A stretch of DNA of 12,659 bases from DTJG01 sp964532995. Its GTDB lineage: Bacteria > Ratteibacteria > UBA8468 > B48-G9 > DTJG01. A program made the position numbers and the translations under genes. The notes under the pieces are model-generated. The model searched no databases. It worked only from the letters and a program-made list of their open reading frames with translations, and was not told the origin of the DNA. Below, piece by piece: positions 1-6,005 of the stretch; the first letter of the stretch is position 1; each line of letters opens with the position of its first letter. Location: assembly GCA_964532995.1 (NCBI GenBank), contig CAZHJN010000051.1, positions 1 to 12,659 on the forward strand, given 5' to 3'.

Positions 1-1083
1 TTTATATCCGGTTTCAATTTTCCATCCGGTTTCCTTTATCTCAGTGACACCGCAGACACTGATAATGTGAGATTTTTTCAAAAAAGAGTTTTCAAAAGAA
101 TCTTTTTTACAGAGCCTTATGCTATCCTGATTCAAAAAAACAAAAATTTTCAGTTTGTCAATAAAAGTTTTTTTCTTTGCAAGAACTGATAATCTTATAT
201 TTTCAATCGTTGCAAAATCAGGTGGATGGAAAAGATCGCAAAGTTCCATGATAGCCATTCTTAAAACGAGTCTCTGAATGGATGGGTGCAATCTGAGAAA
301 TTTTTTTAATGGGAATTCTACAAAACCATACCTGGAATATGATTTTTCGCTGTAAAATTTTTTTGCCTGCAAATCAAGATAATCAAAATCATCGGCAAGA
401 ATTTTAGAGGTTCTGAAGATGTTATTTTTCACCTTTGGATTAATTTTTTCAAGTATCGGCAGAATCTTATGTCTGATAAGATTCCTTCTGAATTTGATAT
501 CAAGATTGCTTTCATCAAACATATAATAAAGATGTTTTTCTGCGATATAAGATAATATCTGTTTTTTTGTCACTGATAATAACGGTCTAACAAGCATTAT
601 TTGATTATCAATTTTTGAAATTTTTTGCATTCCGCAGAGACCTTTGATTCCTGAACCTGATATCAGATTGAGAAGAACTGTTTCTACCTGGTCATCCAGT
701 GTGTGTGCTGTGAATATCGCGATGCATCCGGCTTTTTTTGCTATTTCGGCAAGCGCTTTGTATCTTTTTATTCGTGCCTGTTCTTCAAGAGATTTATCCT
801 TATCTTTTTTGATATTTATTTTTTTGAAATGAAACGGGATATCAAATTTTTCAGCGAGATTTTTTACAAAAAGTTTTTCTTTCTCCGCATTTTTTCTCAA
901 TCCATGATGTATGTAAGCAATGTGCATTCTATGTTTCATCTTCGGGATTTCACTGGCACATATGTTAACAAGAGTAACAGAATCAGGTCCACCTGATACA
1001 GCAAAAAGAATTCCTCCGGTATCACAAATGGCGCTGGTTTCTGCCCTCACAGTATCGATAATCTGTTGTATTTCCTTGCTCAT
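1..1083 (-). CDS. tilS: tRNA(Ile)-lysidine synthase TilS, N-terminal 361 residues (cut by window edge)
   Basis: TilS uses ATP and lysine to convert the wobble C34 of the AUA-reading tRNA-Ile to lysidine, so the tRNA reads AUA and is charged with isoleucine. Reading the minus strand from the ATG at 1083 gives an open frame to position 1 with no stop. The PP-loop ATP-binding motif SGGPDS lies at residues 30-35, the HHGLR motif at 59-63, and a conserved AHTLDDQVETVLLNL segment follows further on. An RRNLIRHKILP segment typical of the family is also present. Family members are usually about 430-460 residues, so roughly the last 70-100 residues lie outside the window. The start is supported by alignment with the family N-terminus and by a promoter whose -10 box lies 6 nt upstream of this ATG; no Shine-Dalgarno is present. 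It is divergent from hup. The identification is firm; the C-terminal domains cannot be assessed. Confidence 0.95.
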   Translation of the reverse strand, partial: MSKEIQQIIDTVRAETSAICDTGGILFAVSGGPDSVTLVNICASEIPKMKHRMHIAYIHHGLRKNAEKEKLFVKNLAEKFDIPFHFKKINIKKDKDKSLEEQARIKRYKALAEIAKKAGCIAIFTAHTLDDQVETVLLNLISGSGIKGLCGMQKISKIDNQIMLVRPLLSVTKKQILSYIAEKHLYYMFDESNLDIKFRRNLIRHKILPILEKINPKVKNNIFRTSKILADDFDYLDLQAKKFYSEKSYSRYGFVEFPLKKFLRLHPSIQRLVLRMAIMELCDLFHPPDFATIENIRLSVLAKKKTFIDKLKIFVFLNQDSIRLCKKDSFENSFLKKSHIISVCGVTEIKETGWKIETGYK

Positions 1084-1089
1084 ACAATT

Positions 1090-1118
1090 ACAATAATTCG
1101 AAAACCTTTACCAGTCAA
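1090..1118 (-). promoter_or_regulatory. Predicted sigma-70 promoter of tilS
   Basis: On the minus strand, TTGACT (1113-1118) is followed after exactly 17 bp by TATTGT (1090-1095). This is 5/6 and 4/6 agreement with the sigma-70 consensus. Only 6 nt separate the -10 box from the tilS ATG, so transcription would begin at or next to the start codon. This is a prediction from sequence only. Confidence 0.5.
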
Positions 1119-1129
1119 TAGGGCAGACC

Positions 1130-1140
1130 ACTTGACAAGT
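1130..1140. repeat. 11-bp perfect palindrome over the hup -35 box
   Basis: ACTTG-A-CAAGT is a perfect inverted repeat with a single central base. It covers the whole hup -35 hexamer (1132-1137) and lies 11 bp from the tilS -35 box. It could be a small operator for both divergent promoters, or a chance consequence of the TTGACA box, which supplies half of it. Confidence 0.4.
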
Positions 1141-1160
1141 TGCAAAGCCAGTGATATATT
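1132..1160 (+). promoter_or_regulatory. Strong sigma-70 promoter of hup
   Basis: TTGACA (1132-1137), a 17-bp spacer and TATATT (1155-1160) match the sigma-70 consensus at 11 of 12 positions. Transcription should start near 1167, leaving a leader of about 27 nt that contains a strong ribosome binding site. A strong promoter fits an abundant nucleoid protein. Confidence 0.85.
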
Positions 1161-1178
1161 GAAAAAAATAAAACGAAA

Positions 1179-1186
1179 AGGAGGTG
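1179..1186 (+). promoter_or_regulatory. Strong ribosome binding site of hup
   Basis: AGGAGGTG is an essentially perfect anti-16S match, 7 nt before the hup ATG. It shows that this genome uses Shine-Dalgarno initiation for some genes, in contrast to the apparently leaderless genes nearby. Confidence 0.9.
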
Positions 1187-1193
1187 AAAAAGA

Positions 1194-1463
1194 ATGAATA
1201 AAGGAGAATTGATAGAAGCAGTAGCAAAGGTGGTGTCAACAAAGAAAGAGGCAGCCGCAGCAGTTGAAACCGTTATCAGCAGCATAAAGGCATCTTTGAA
1301 GAAGGGAAAACCAGTTACTCTGGTTGGATTTGGCACATTCAAGGTTGTAAAGAGAAAAGCTCGCAGAGGTCGCAATCCGAGGACCGGCGCCACAATCAAG
1401 ATTCCAGCCAAGAACATTCCTGTGTTTAAAGCTGGTTCTGAATTGAAGGCTGCAGTCAAGTAA
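1194..1463 (+). CDS. hup: HU-family nucleoid DNA-binding protein
   Basis: This 89-residue protein is a HU/IHF-family histone-like protein. Such proteins form dimers that bend and compact DNA with little sequence specificity. The N-terminal helices start with MNKGELIEAVA, the GFGTF core turn is at residues 45-49, and the DNA-binding beta-arm carries GRNPRTG at 59-65, whose proline is the residue that intercalates between base pairs in HU proteins. The NIPVFKAG segment and final helix complete a normal-length family member. The arm is rich in Lys and Arg (KRKARRGRNPR). The start is fixed by the AGGAGGTG site. The frame ends in tandem stops (TAATAA) and a hairpin terminator, so the gene is probably a single-gene unit. 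HU rather than IHF is the simplest reading, but length alone does not exclude an IHF-like role. Confidence 0.96.
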   Translation: MNKGELIEAVAKVVSTKKEAAAAVETVISSIKASLKKGKPVTLVGFGTFKVVKRKARRGRNPRTGATIKIPAKNIPVFKAGSELKAAVK

Positions 1464-1482
1464 TAAAGTGATGAATTGATTT

Positions 1483-1517
1483 AAGATACGGACCCTCATC
1501 GGTCCGTATCTTTTTTT
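1483..1517 (+). terminator. Intrinsic terminator of hup
   Basis: GATACGGACC (1485-1494) pairs perfectly with GGTCCGTATC (1501-1510) around a 6-nt loop. The stem can be extended by two A-T pairs, and a run of seven T follows (1511-1517). This is a textbook rho-independent terminator for hup. The minus-strand lepB stop codon (1517-1519) abuts it, so the same hairpin could also slow lepB transcripts, although the T tract on that strand is weak. Confidence 0.93.
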
Positions 1518-2011
1518 CAGAAGAATTTGAATTTTTTTATTGGAAAGTATATGAAAAGAATTCTGGAATGAATTGATTCAATTGAAACAGGACCCCAGAC
1601 GCTACTGTCAGCGCTGTTATTTCTGTTATCTCCCAGAACAAAGACTTCACCTGGTTTCAGTTTTACAGGTTTAACAGCATAGGTGGGTTTTTCAAGAATA
1701 TATGGTTCATCAACTCTCTCTCTATTTCTGTAAAGAAACCCATCTGACCTAACCTCAATGATATCGCCTTCAAGCCCCACAACGCGCTTTATGATAACGC
1801 TGTTTTTTTCTAACGGATCGCTGAGAGCCACGATGTCTCCGTATTTGAGTTTTTTGTATTTCTCACCGGCCAATCGATCTCCAACCTCAAGTGTTGGGAG
1901 CATTGATTCGGATATTACCTGGTAGAACCTTATTCCGCGAAGACCAAAATAGTATCCTATGAGAAAGAGAATAGCAGCACCGATAATCATTCTGATAATT
2001 CTGAATATCAT
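1517..2011 (-). CDS. lepB: Type I signal peptidase (short form)
   Basis: Signal peptidase I is a membrane serine protease that removes signal peptides from secreted proteins. The 164-residue protein has one N-terminal membrane helix (about residues 5-24). The catalytic box SESMLPTL follows, with the nucleophile Ser36, and the general base Lys75 lies in VIIKRVVG. Box E, GDNRNNSADSSVWG, lies near the C-terminus. The usual Arg of the DSR signature is Ser here. The protein is the compact form with one membrane helix and no large domain-II insertion. It ends in a short basic-aromatic tail. The ATG at 2011 places the membrane helix correctly and has a TATAAT box 6 nt upstream, so the mRNA may be leaderless. 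It is convergent with hup and divergent from dnaG. Confidence 0.94.
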   Translation of the reverse strand: MIFRIIRMIIGAAILFLIGYYFGLRGIRFYQVISESMLPTLEVGDRLAGEKYKKLKYGDIVALSDPLEKNSVIIKRVVGLEGDIIEVRSDGFLYRNRERVDEPYILEKPTYAVKPVKLKPGEVFVLGDNRNNSADSSVWGPVSIESIHSRILFIYFPIKKFKFF

Positions 2012-2017
2012 AAAATA

Positions 2018-2046
2018 ATTATATCCTGTTTATTAAATTTTTTCTA
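2018..2046 (-). promoter_or_regulatory. Predicted promoter of lepB
   Basis: On the minus strand a perfect TATAAT (2018-2023) lies 17 bp downstream of TAGAAA (2041-2046), a 4/6 match to the -35 consensus. The box ends 6 nt before the lepB ATG, predicting a leaderless transcript. An AGGA upstream lies before the predicted transcription start, so it could not act as a ribosome binding site. Confidence 0.55.
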
Positions 2047-2050
2047 TATC

Positions 2051-2080
2051 TTGACACCAGGATGTTCTGACAGGTATAAC
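2051..2080 (+). promoter_or_regulatory. Predicted promoter of the dnaG-rpoD operon
   Basis: TTGACA (2051-2056), an 18-bp spacer and TATAAC (2075-2080) give a good sigma-70 promoter. The predicted leader to dnaG is about 65 nt. It contains an 8-bp inverted repeat, TTAAAAAG (2084-2091) with CTTTTTAA (2106-2113). That stem is AT-rich and weak. Confidence 0.7.
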
Positions 2081-2151
2081 CTATTAAAAAGTAAATCATA
2101 AAAACCTTTTTAACAGAGATAAAAGAAAAGAGGCAAATTTTTTTTGTAGCC

Positions 2152-3969
2152 ATGATTCCTTCTGAAAAACTTGATGAGATAATTGAAAAGCTGGATATAG
2201 TTGAGGTTGTTTCCAGATATGTGCAGCTGAAAAAATCCGGACGCAATCACAGGGGAATATGTCCATTTCACCCTGAGAAAACTCCTTCTTTTTTTGTCAG
2301 TTCTGAGAAACAGATTTTCCATTGCTTTGGTTGCGGGGTGGGCGGAAATGTCATCACATTTCTGATGAAAATAGAAAACATTGATTTTTTTGAGGCTGCA
2401 AGAACAGCCGGAGAAATAGCAGGAGTAAAAATTCCAGCGACAGGTTTACGTGATGAAAAAGACGAGAGAAAAAACAGGATTTTTGAGGCAAACAGGATTG
2501 CGGGTGAGTTCTTTTCAATGTGTCTTGAATCAGGTACAGGGAGCACTGCTGTTGATTTTCTCGAGAAACGGGGATTGAATCAGGATTACTGGAAAAAGTT
2601 CGGGCTCGGTTATGCACCTGCAGGTGGTAAACTGGTAAGTTTCCTGAACGAAAAAAAATTGCATTTTTCTGATTTTGAACAGGCAGGGCTCATTACAAGA
2701 AAAGAAAAGGACTATGTTGATATTTTTCGACACAGGATTGTAATACCCATATATGACCATCGCAGCAACATCGTTGGTTTTGGAGCAAGAGCACTTGAAG
2801 ATCAGCAACAGCCAAAGTATTTGAATACCCCTGAAAATTATGTATTTAAGAAAGGTAATCTTTTTTATGGATTAAATCTGGCAAAAGACAGGATAAAGAC
2901 AGCGGGTTTTTCAATAATTGTTGAAGGTTATTTTGACCTGATAAAGATGCATCTCGCTGGTTTTGAAAACACCATCGCGCCTCTTGGAACCGCCATAACA
3001 GAAAATCACCTCAGACTTTTGAAAAGATGGACTAACAGAATACTTCTTGTTTTTGATTCTGATTCTGCCGGAACATCAGCTGCTTTCAGAAGTCTTGAAA
3101 CCATTCTTGCAAATGGATTTGAGGTGAAAATTGGAATTATGCCATCAGGCTTTGATCCAGAGGATTTTCTTGACAACTATGGAGCAGAGGCTTTGAAAAA
3201 ACTTTTGAATCAGGCAAGAGATTTTGTGGATTTTGCAATTCATATAGGAAACCAGAAGTATCCGGTTGAAAGCCCAAAAGGCCGCGCGTATATGGTAGAA
3301 GAAATATTGAGATTGATTAAAAATATTCCTGACGAGATTGAAAGATCCTTCAGGGTCAAGGAACTATCAGAAAAGACCGGTGCTGGCATTGACATTCTTT
3401 CAAAGCAGATGAATGAACTGCCGGAAAAAAGTTTCTCGCAGGATTATAAACAACCCATCATAAAGCCGCGCGAGCAGCATGCGGTGGAAAACGCTGAAAA
3501 ATCCTTGATCAAAATTATGTTGAATCAACCTGAATGGGCAAACGAAATTACCGGATGCCAGGATTTGATGCCGGAATCCGTAAGATTGATTATGGATTGC
3601 TGCAAAAAAAAAGAGTTTTCTGAGGATAAGATTTCAAGAATATTGAACAGATTGAATGACCCGGAACATGTTAATGCTTTAACCATGTTAATTTTAAAAG
3701 AAAAAGACAAAAACAGCCGGGAAATAACAAAAAAAGAGTTTTATGATTGTGTTGGCATCCTTTGCAGAAAGTTCTTTGAAAAACGAATGAAGGAGCTTGA
3801 AGTTACCATCAAACAGAAAATGGCTAATAGCCAGCCTTATGAAAAAGAACTGGAAGAGATGAATAACTACATTCTTTTAAGAACCAGCAAGAACATAGAA
3901 CAATTCCTGTCAGGAACAGAAAGGAGCGATGATGGCAAAAAATGGCAAAAAATAAGAAAACCAGAATAA
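2152..3969 (+). CDS. dnaG: DNA primase DnaG
   Basis: DnaG makes the RNA primers for chromosome replication, working with the replicative helicase. At 605 residues it has normal family length. The N-terminal CHC2 zinc finger is complete: Cys37, His40, Cys58 and Cys61. The catalytic core includes IFRHRIVIPIYDHR and GFGARAL (about 191-214). The Toprim fold has Glu258 in VEGY and Asp302/Asp304 in FDSDSAG, followed by FDPEDFL at 334-340. Residues from about 435 onward form the less conserved helicase-interacting region. The ATG matches the usual family N-terminus (MIPSEKLDEI). Its ribosome binding site is poor: the only GAGG (2130-2133) lies 18 nt upstream, beyond a T-rich stretch. The 3' end overlaps rpoD by 28 nt. 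Linkage of dnaG and rpoD is the classic macromolecular-synthesis arrangement. Confidence 0.97.
   Translation: MIPSEKLDEIIEKLDIVEVVSRYVQLKKSGRNHRGICPFHPEKTPSFFVSSEKQIFHCFGCGVGGNVITFLMKIENIDFFEAARTAGEIAGVKIPATGLRDEKDERKNRIFEANRIAGEFFSMCLESGTGSTAVDFLEKRGLNQDYWKKFGLGYAPAGGKLVSFLNEKKLHFSDFEQAGLITRKEKDYVDIFRHRIVIPIYDHRSNIVGFGARALEDQQQPKYLNTPENYVFKKGNLFYGLNLAKDRIKTAGFSIIVEGYFDLIKMHLAGFENTIAPLGTAITENHLRLLKRWTNRILLVFDSDSAGTSAAFRSLETILANGFEVKIGIMPSGFDPEDFLDNYGAEALKKLLNQARDFVDFAIHIGNQKYPVESPKGRAYMVEEILRLIKNIPDEIERSFRVKELSEKTGAGIDILSKQMNELPEKSFSQDYKQPIIKPREQHAVENAEKSLIKIMLNQPEWANEITGCQDLMPESVRLIMDCCKKKEFSEDKISRILNRLNDPEHVNALTMLILKEKDKNSREITKKEFYDCVGILCRKFFEKRMKELEVTIKQKMANSQPYEKELEEMNNYILLRTSKNIEQFLSGTERSDDGKKWQKIRKPE
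3922..3926 (+). promoter_or_regulatory. Ribosome binding site upstream of rpoD, badly spaced for the true start
   Basis: AGGAG lies inside the dnaG coding end. It is 15 nt from the in-frame rpoD ATG (3942) but only 5 nt from an out-of-frame ATG at 3932 and 2 nt from another at 3929. The best-placed start therefore does not give RpoD. Confidence 0.75.
3932..3951 (+). repeat. Tandem 10-bp duplication of the rpoD start codon
   Basis: The decamer ATGGCAAAAA occurs twice head to tail (3932-3941 and 3942-3951). Each copy carries an ATG plus the next two codons of MAKNKKT. Because 10 is not a multiple of 3, the two ATGs lie in different frames; only the second reads into RpoD. Removing one copy would leave the same MAKNKKT N-terminus with an ideal 5-nt spacing from AGGAG, which suggests the duplication is secondary. 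Confidence 0.9.
3932..3955 (+). other. Seven-codon overlapping minigene (decoy start) at the dnaG-rpoD junction
   Basis: The well-placed ATG at 3932 encodes only MAKNGKK before a TAA stop (3953-3955). Its stop lies 11 nt beyond the rpoD ATG, so ribosomes finishing it could step back and restart on rpoD. Alternatively, a +1 slip at the A6-TAA site would join it directly to the rpoD frame. Three frames (dnaG, minigene, rpoD) are all read through this short stretch. Whether it is translated is unknown. Confidence 0.35.
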
Positions 3970-5222
3970 AGTCAGAGCGTTCGAAAAAGGGACAGTCAGT
4001 AAAACAGATGAAACCTGAAAAAAAGACAGCAGTTGTGCAGAAAAAAGCACCTGCACAAAAAACAGAGGTTCGTTTCTCTAAGGAGCATTTCAAAAAAGCC
4101 AGGGATCAGATTCTTGCGCTTGGAAAGGAGAACAAAACAGTTTTAATAGAGGATATCAATAAATTTTTGCCCATAGATACCCCCGGCGACAAAATTGACG
4201 AGCTTTTTGATGAACTGGAAGAGATGAATATAGAGATTGGCGATGACTTTTTAGCAGACACAGAAACAGCTGAGGATGAAAAGATACTTCTTGAAGACCT
4301 CAGAAATCCTCTGAGGGCATATCTTAAAGATGCGGGTTCATTTAACCTGCTTACATCAGAAGAAGAAGTTGAGATAGCAAAAACAATGGAAAAATATAAG
4401 AAAGCGCTCTGCAGGATGGCGAAGAAGAGAAAAAATGGAAAGAACATTGAAAAGATCTGCAAATACCAGCACGGATTTATCAATGCAAGGGATAGATTGA
4501 TCCAGGCAAATCTCAGACTTGTGATAAGCATCGCAAAGAAATATTCAAACCCGAAACTATCATTGAGAGATCTAATCCAGGAGGGGAATATTGGTTTGAT
4601 GAAGGCGGTTGAAAAATTCAGATATAAAGAAGGATTCAAGTTCAGCACATATGCCACATGGTGGATACGACAGGCGATCACAAGGGCTATAGCAGACCAT
4701 TCAGCCACGATAAGAATACCCGTTCATATGATTGAGAAAATAAATAAACTCAGTAAGGCTTACAGATGGTTATCCCAGAGTCTTGATAGAGAGCCAACAG
4801 ACGAAGAACTGGCAAGGGTTCTCAAAACAGATTCCGATAAAATCAAAAAAATAAAAAAATCAATGCGGCCGGAACCGGTATCCCTGGATATGCCTGTTGG
4901 CGATGAGGAAAGGGCAACAGTCGGAGATTTTATTGAAGATGATGAAGAATCAAGTCCACTCACACACACAAGAAGAACGCTGTTGAGGGAGGAACTTGAG
5001 AAAGCTTTTGAGGAACTTGATGAAAGAGAAGAAAAAATTCTTCGTTTGAGGTTCGGACTTGACAGAGATGGATATGCAAGAACCCTTGAAGAAGTGGGCA
5101 AATATTTCAATCTTACAAGAGAAAGGATACGGCAGATTGAGGGGAAAGCCATTCAAAAACTCAAACACAGTCAAAGGGCAGAAAAACTTAAACCCTTCCT
5201 TGACCAGATAAATTTCACCTGA
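3942..5222 (+). CDS. rpoD: Primary sigma factor RpoD/SigA (sigma-70)
   Basis: This is the housekeeping sigma factor that directs RNA polymerase to promoters; it has 426 residues. A Lys-rich tail (1-45) precedes a region 1.1-like segment (about 45-100). Region 1.2 starts near 121 (NPLRAYLKDAG). Region 2 (about 183-255) contains RLVISIAKKY, DLIQEGNIGLMKAVEKF and the -10-binding FSTYATWWIRQAITRAI. Region 3 begins near IRIPVHMIEKI (258-268). Region 4.2 carries TLEEVGKYFNLTRERIRQIE (381-400), the -35-binding helix-turn-helix. The short acidic spacer between regions 1.2 and 2 shows it is a SigA-size protein without the large non-conserved region of E. coli RpoD. A full region 1.1 marks it as a primary sigma rather than a group 2-4 factor. 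The start at 3942 is the only ATG in frame near the N-terminus, although the ribosome binding site is badly spaced. A TTG-started gene follows after 13 nt. Confidence 0.97.
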   Translation: MAKNKKTRIKSERSKKGQSVKQMKPEKKTAVVQKKAPAQKTEVRFSKEHFKKARDQILALGKENKTVLIEDINKFLPIDTPGDKIDELFDELEEMNIEIGDDFLADTETAEDEKILLEDLRNPLRAYLKDAGSFNLLTSEEEVEIAKTMEKYKKALCRMAKKRKNGKNIEKICKYQHGFINARDRLIQANLRLVISIAKKYSNPKLSLRDLIQEGNIGLMKAVEKFRYKEGFKFSTYATWWIRQAITRAIADHSATIRIPVHMIEKINKLSKAYRWLSQSLDREPTDEELARVLKTDSDKIKKIKKSMRPEPVSLDMPVGDEERATVGDFIEDDEESSPLTHTRRTLLREELEKAFEELDEREEKILRLRFGLDRDGYARTLEEVGKYFNLTRERIRQIEGKAIQKLKHSQRAEKLKPFLDQINFT

Positions 5223-5235
5223 ACCGGGACTTCTT

Positions 5236-5997
5236 TTGAACTTTATAAAATTTCTTGGAACAGCAGGAGCCCGTTTTGTCATGATAAAGCAGCTTCGGGC
5301 TTCTGGCGGGATATGGCTTGAGATTAACCAGACCCGAATGCTTGTTGATCCTGGTCCCGGAAGTCTTGTAAAGGCTAATAAATCGCGGCCGGCATTGAAA
5401 CTTGCAGACCTGGACGCCATATTTGTTTCCCACAAACACATTGACCATGTCAATGATGCAAACGTTATGATTGAAGCGATGACAGATGGCGGGTTTAACA
5501 GAAAAGGAACACTTCTCTGTCCGCAGGAGGCTCTTGAAAATCCACCGGTTATTTTTCCTTATGCAAGAGAATTTCTTGAAAAATTGATAGTTTTGAAACA
5601 AAAATCCCTGTATGTCATAAAGAATCTTAAGATTAATATCCCGGTGAGGGTTCATCATCAAACAGAAACCTATGGATTCATAATTGAGAGTGATAACATA
5701 CCTTCTGTTGGCTATATCCCTGATACAGAATTCTTCCCTGAGCTTTTGGATGCATATGCCGGTACACGTATTCTTATTGTTAATGTTGTATTCAGCCAGC
5801 CAAGGCCCGGGATAATGCACCTGAGCCTTCCTGAAGCCCTGGAAATAATCTCCGGAATAAAACCTGAAAAAGCAATCCTCACACACTTTGGCATGACCAT
5901 GTTAAAAGAAAAAATCTGGGAGAAAACCCGTTCATTGTCAGAAAAACTTTCTCTTGATATAATTGCTGCATCTGATGGAATGACACTACAAATATAG
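5236..5997 (+). CDS. MBL-fold metallo-hydrolase
   Basis: This 253-residue protein has the metallo-beta-lactamase fold, which binds two metal ions and usually hydrolyses phosphodiester, ester or thioester bonds. The metal motif HKHIDH is at 66-71 (His66, His68, Asp70, His71). Further likely ligands are His140 or His141, Asp163 in IPDT and His217 in LTHFG. The opening FLGTAGAR and VDPGPG (37-42) are typical of a cytosolic subgroup distantly related to RNase Z and PhnP-like phosphodiesterases. There is no signal peptide. The chosen start is TTG at 5236, because it keeps the first beta-strand (NFIKFLGTAG); the first in-frame ATG (5281) would remove it. No clear ribosome binding site precedes the TTG, so it may depend on translation from rpoD, 13 nt upstream. 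The substrate is unknown; a nucleotide or phosphodiester role is only a guess. Confidence 0.88.
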   Translation: MNFIKFLGTAGARFVMIKQLRASGGIWLEINQTRMLVDPGPGSLVKANKSRPALKLADLDAIFVSHKHIDHVNDANVMIEAMTDGGFNRKGTLLCPQEALENPPVIFPYAREFLEKLIVLKQKSLYVIKNLKINIPVRVHHQTETYGFIIESDNIPSVGYIPDTEFFPELLDAYAGTRILIVNVVFSQPRPGIMHLSLPEALEIISGIKPEKAILTHFGMTMLKEKIWEKTRSLSEKLSLDIIAASDGMTLQI

Positions 5998-6001
5998 GAG
6001 G
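5996..6001 (+). promoter_or_regulatory. Ribosome binding site of the ceramidase-like gene, overlapping the previous stop
   Basis: AGGAGG overlaps the TAG stop of the MBL gene (5995-5997) and lies 4 nt before the next ATG. This is typical of translationally coupled operon genes. Confidence 0.8.
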
Positions 6002-6005
6002 TTCA

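Noticed and set aside
644..996. Two short plus-strand frames opposite tilS
   Set aside because: The minus strand carries a full PP-loop and other TilS motifs through this region; the plus frames are low-complexity shadows rich in Phe and Ser.
1115..1499. Minus-strand frames across hup
   Set aside because: hup on the plus strand has a promoter, ribosome binding site, full-length family match and terminator; the opposite frames have none of these.
2051..2073. Direct repeat of TGACA in the dnaG promoter as an operator
   Set aside because: Five bases repeated once, one copy being part of the -35 box, is within chance expectation.
4106..4708. Long minus-strand open frame (200 codons) opposite rpoD
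   Set aside because: It lies wholly antisense to a clear sigma-70 gene; the peptide is Ser/Phe-rich, as expected from the complement of Glu/Lys codons, and has no recognisable domain.
5215..5886. Minus-strand open frame (223 codons) opposite the MBL-fold gene
   Set aside because: It is antisense to a protein with an intact HxHxDH metal motif, has no domain of its own and no supporting start signals.
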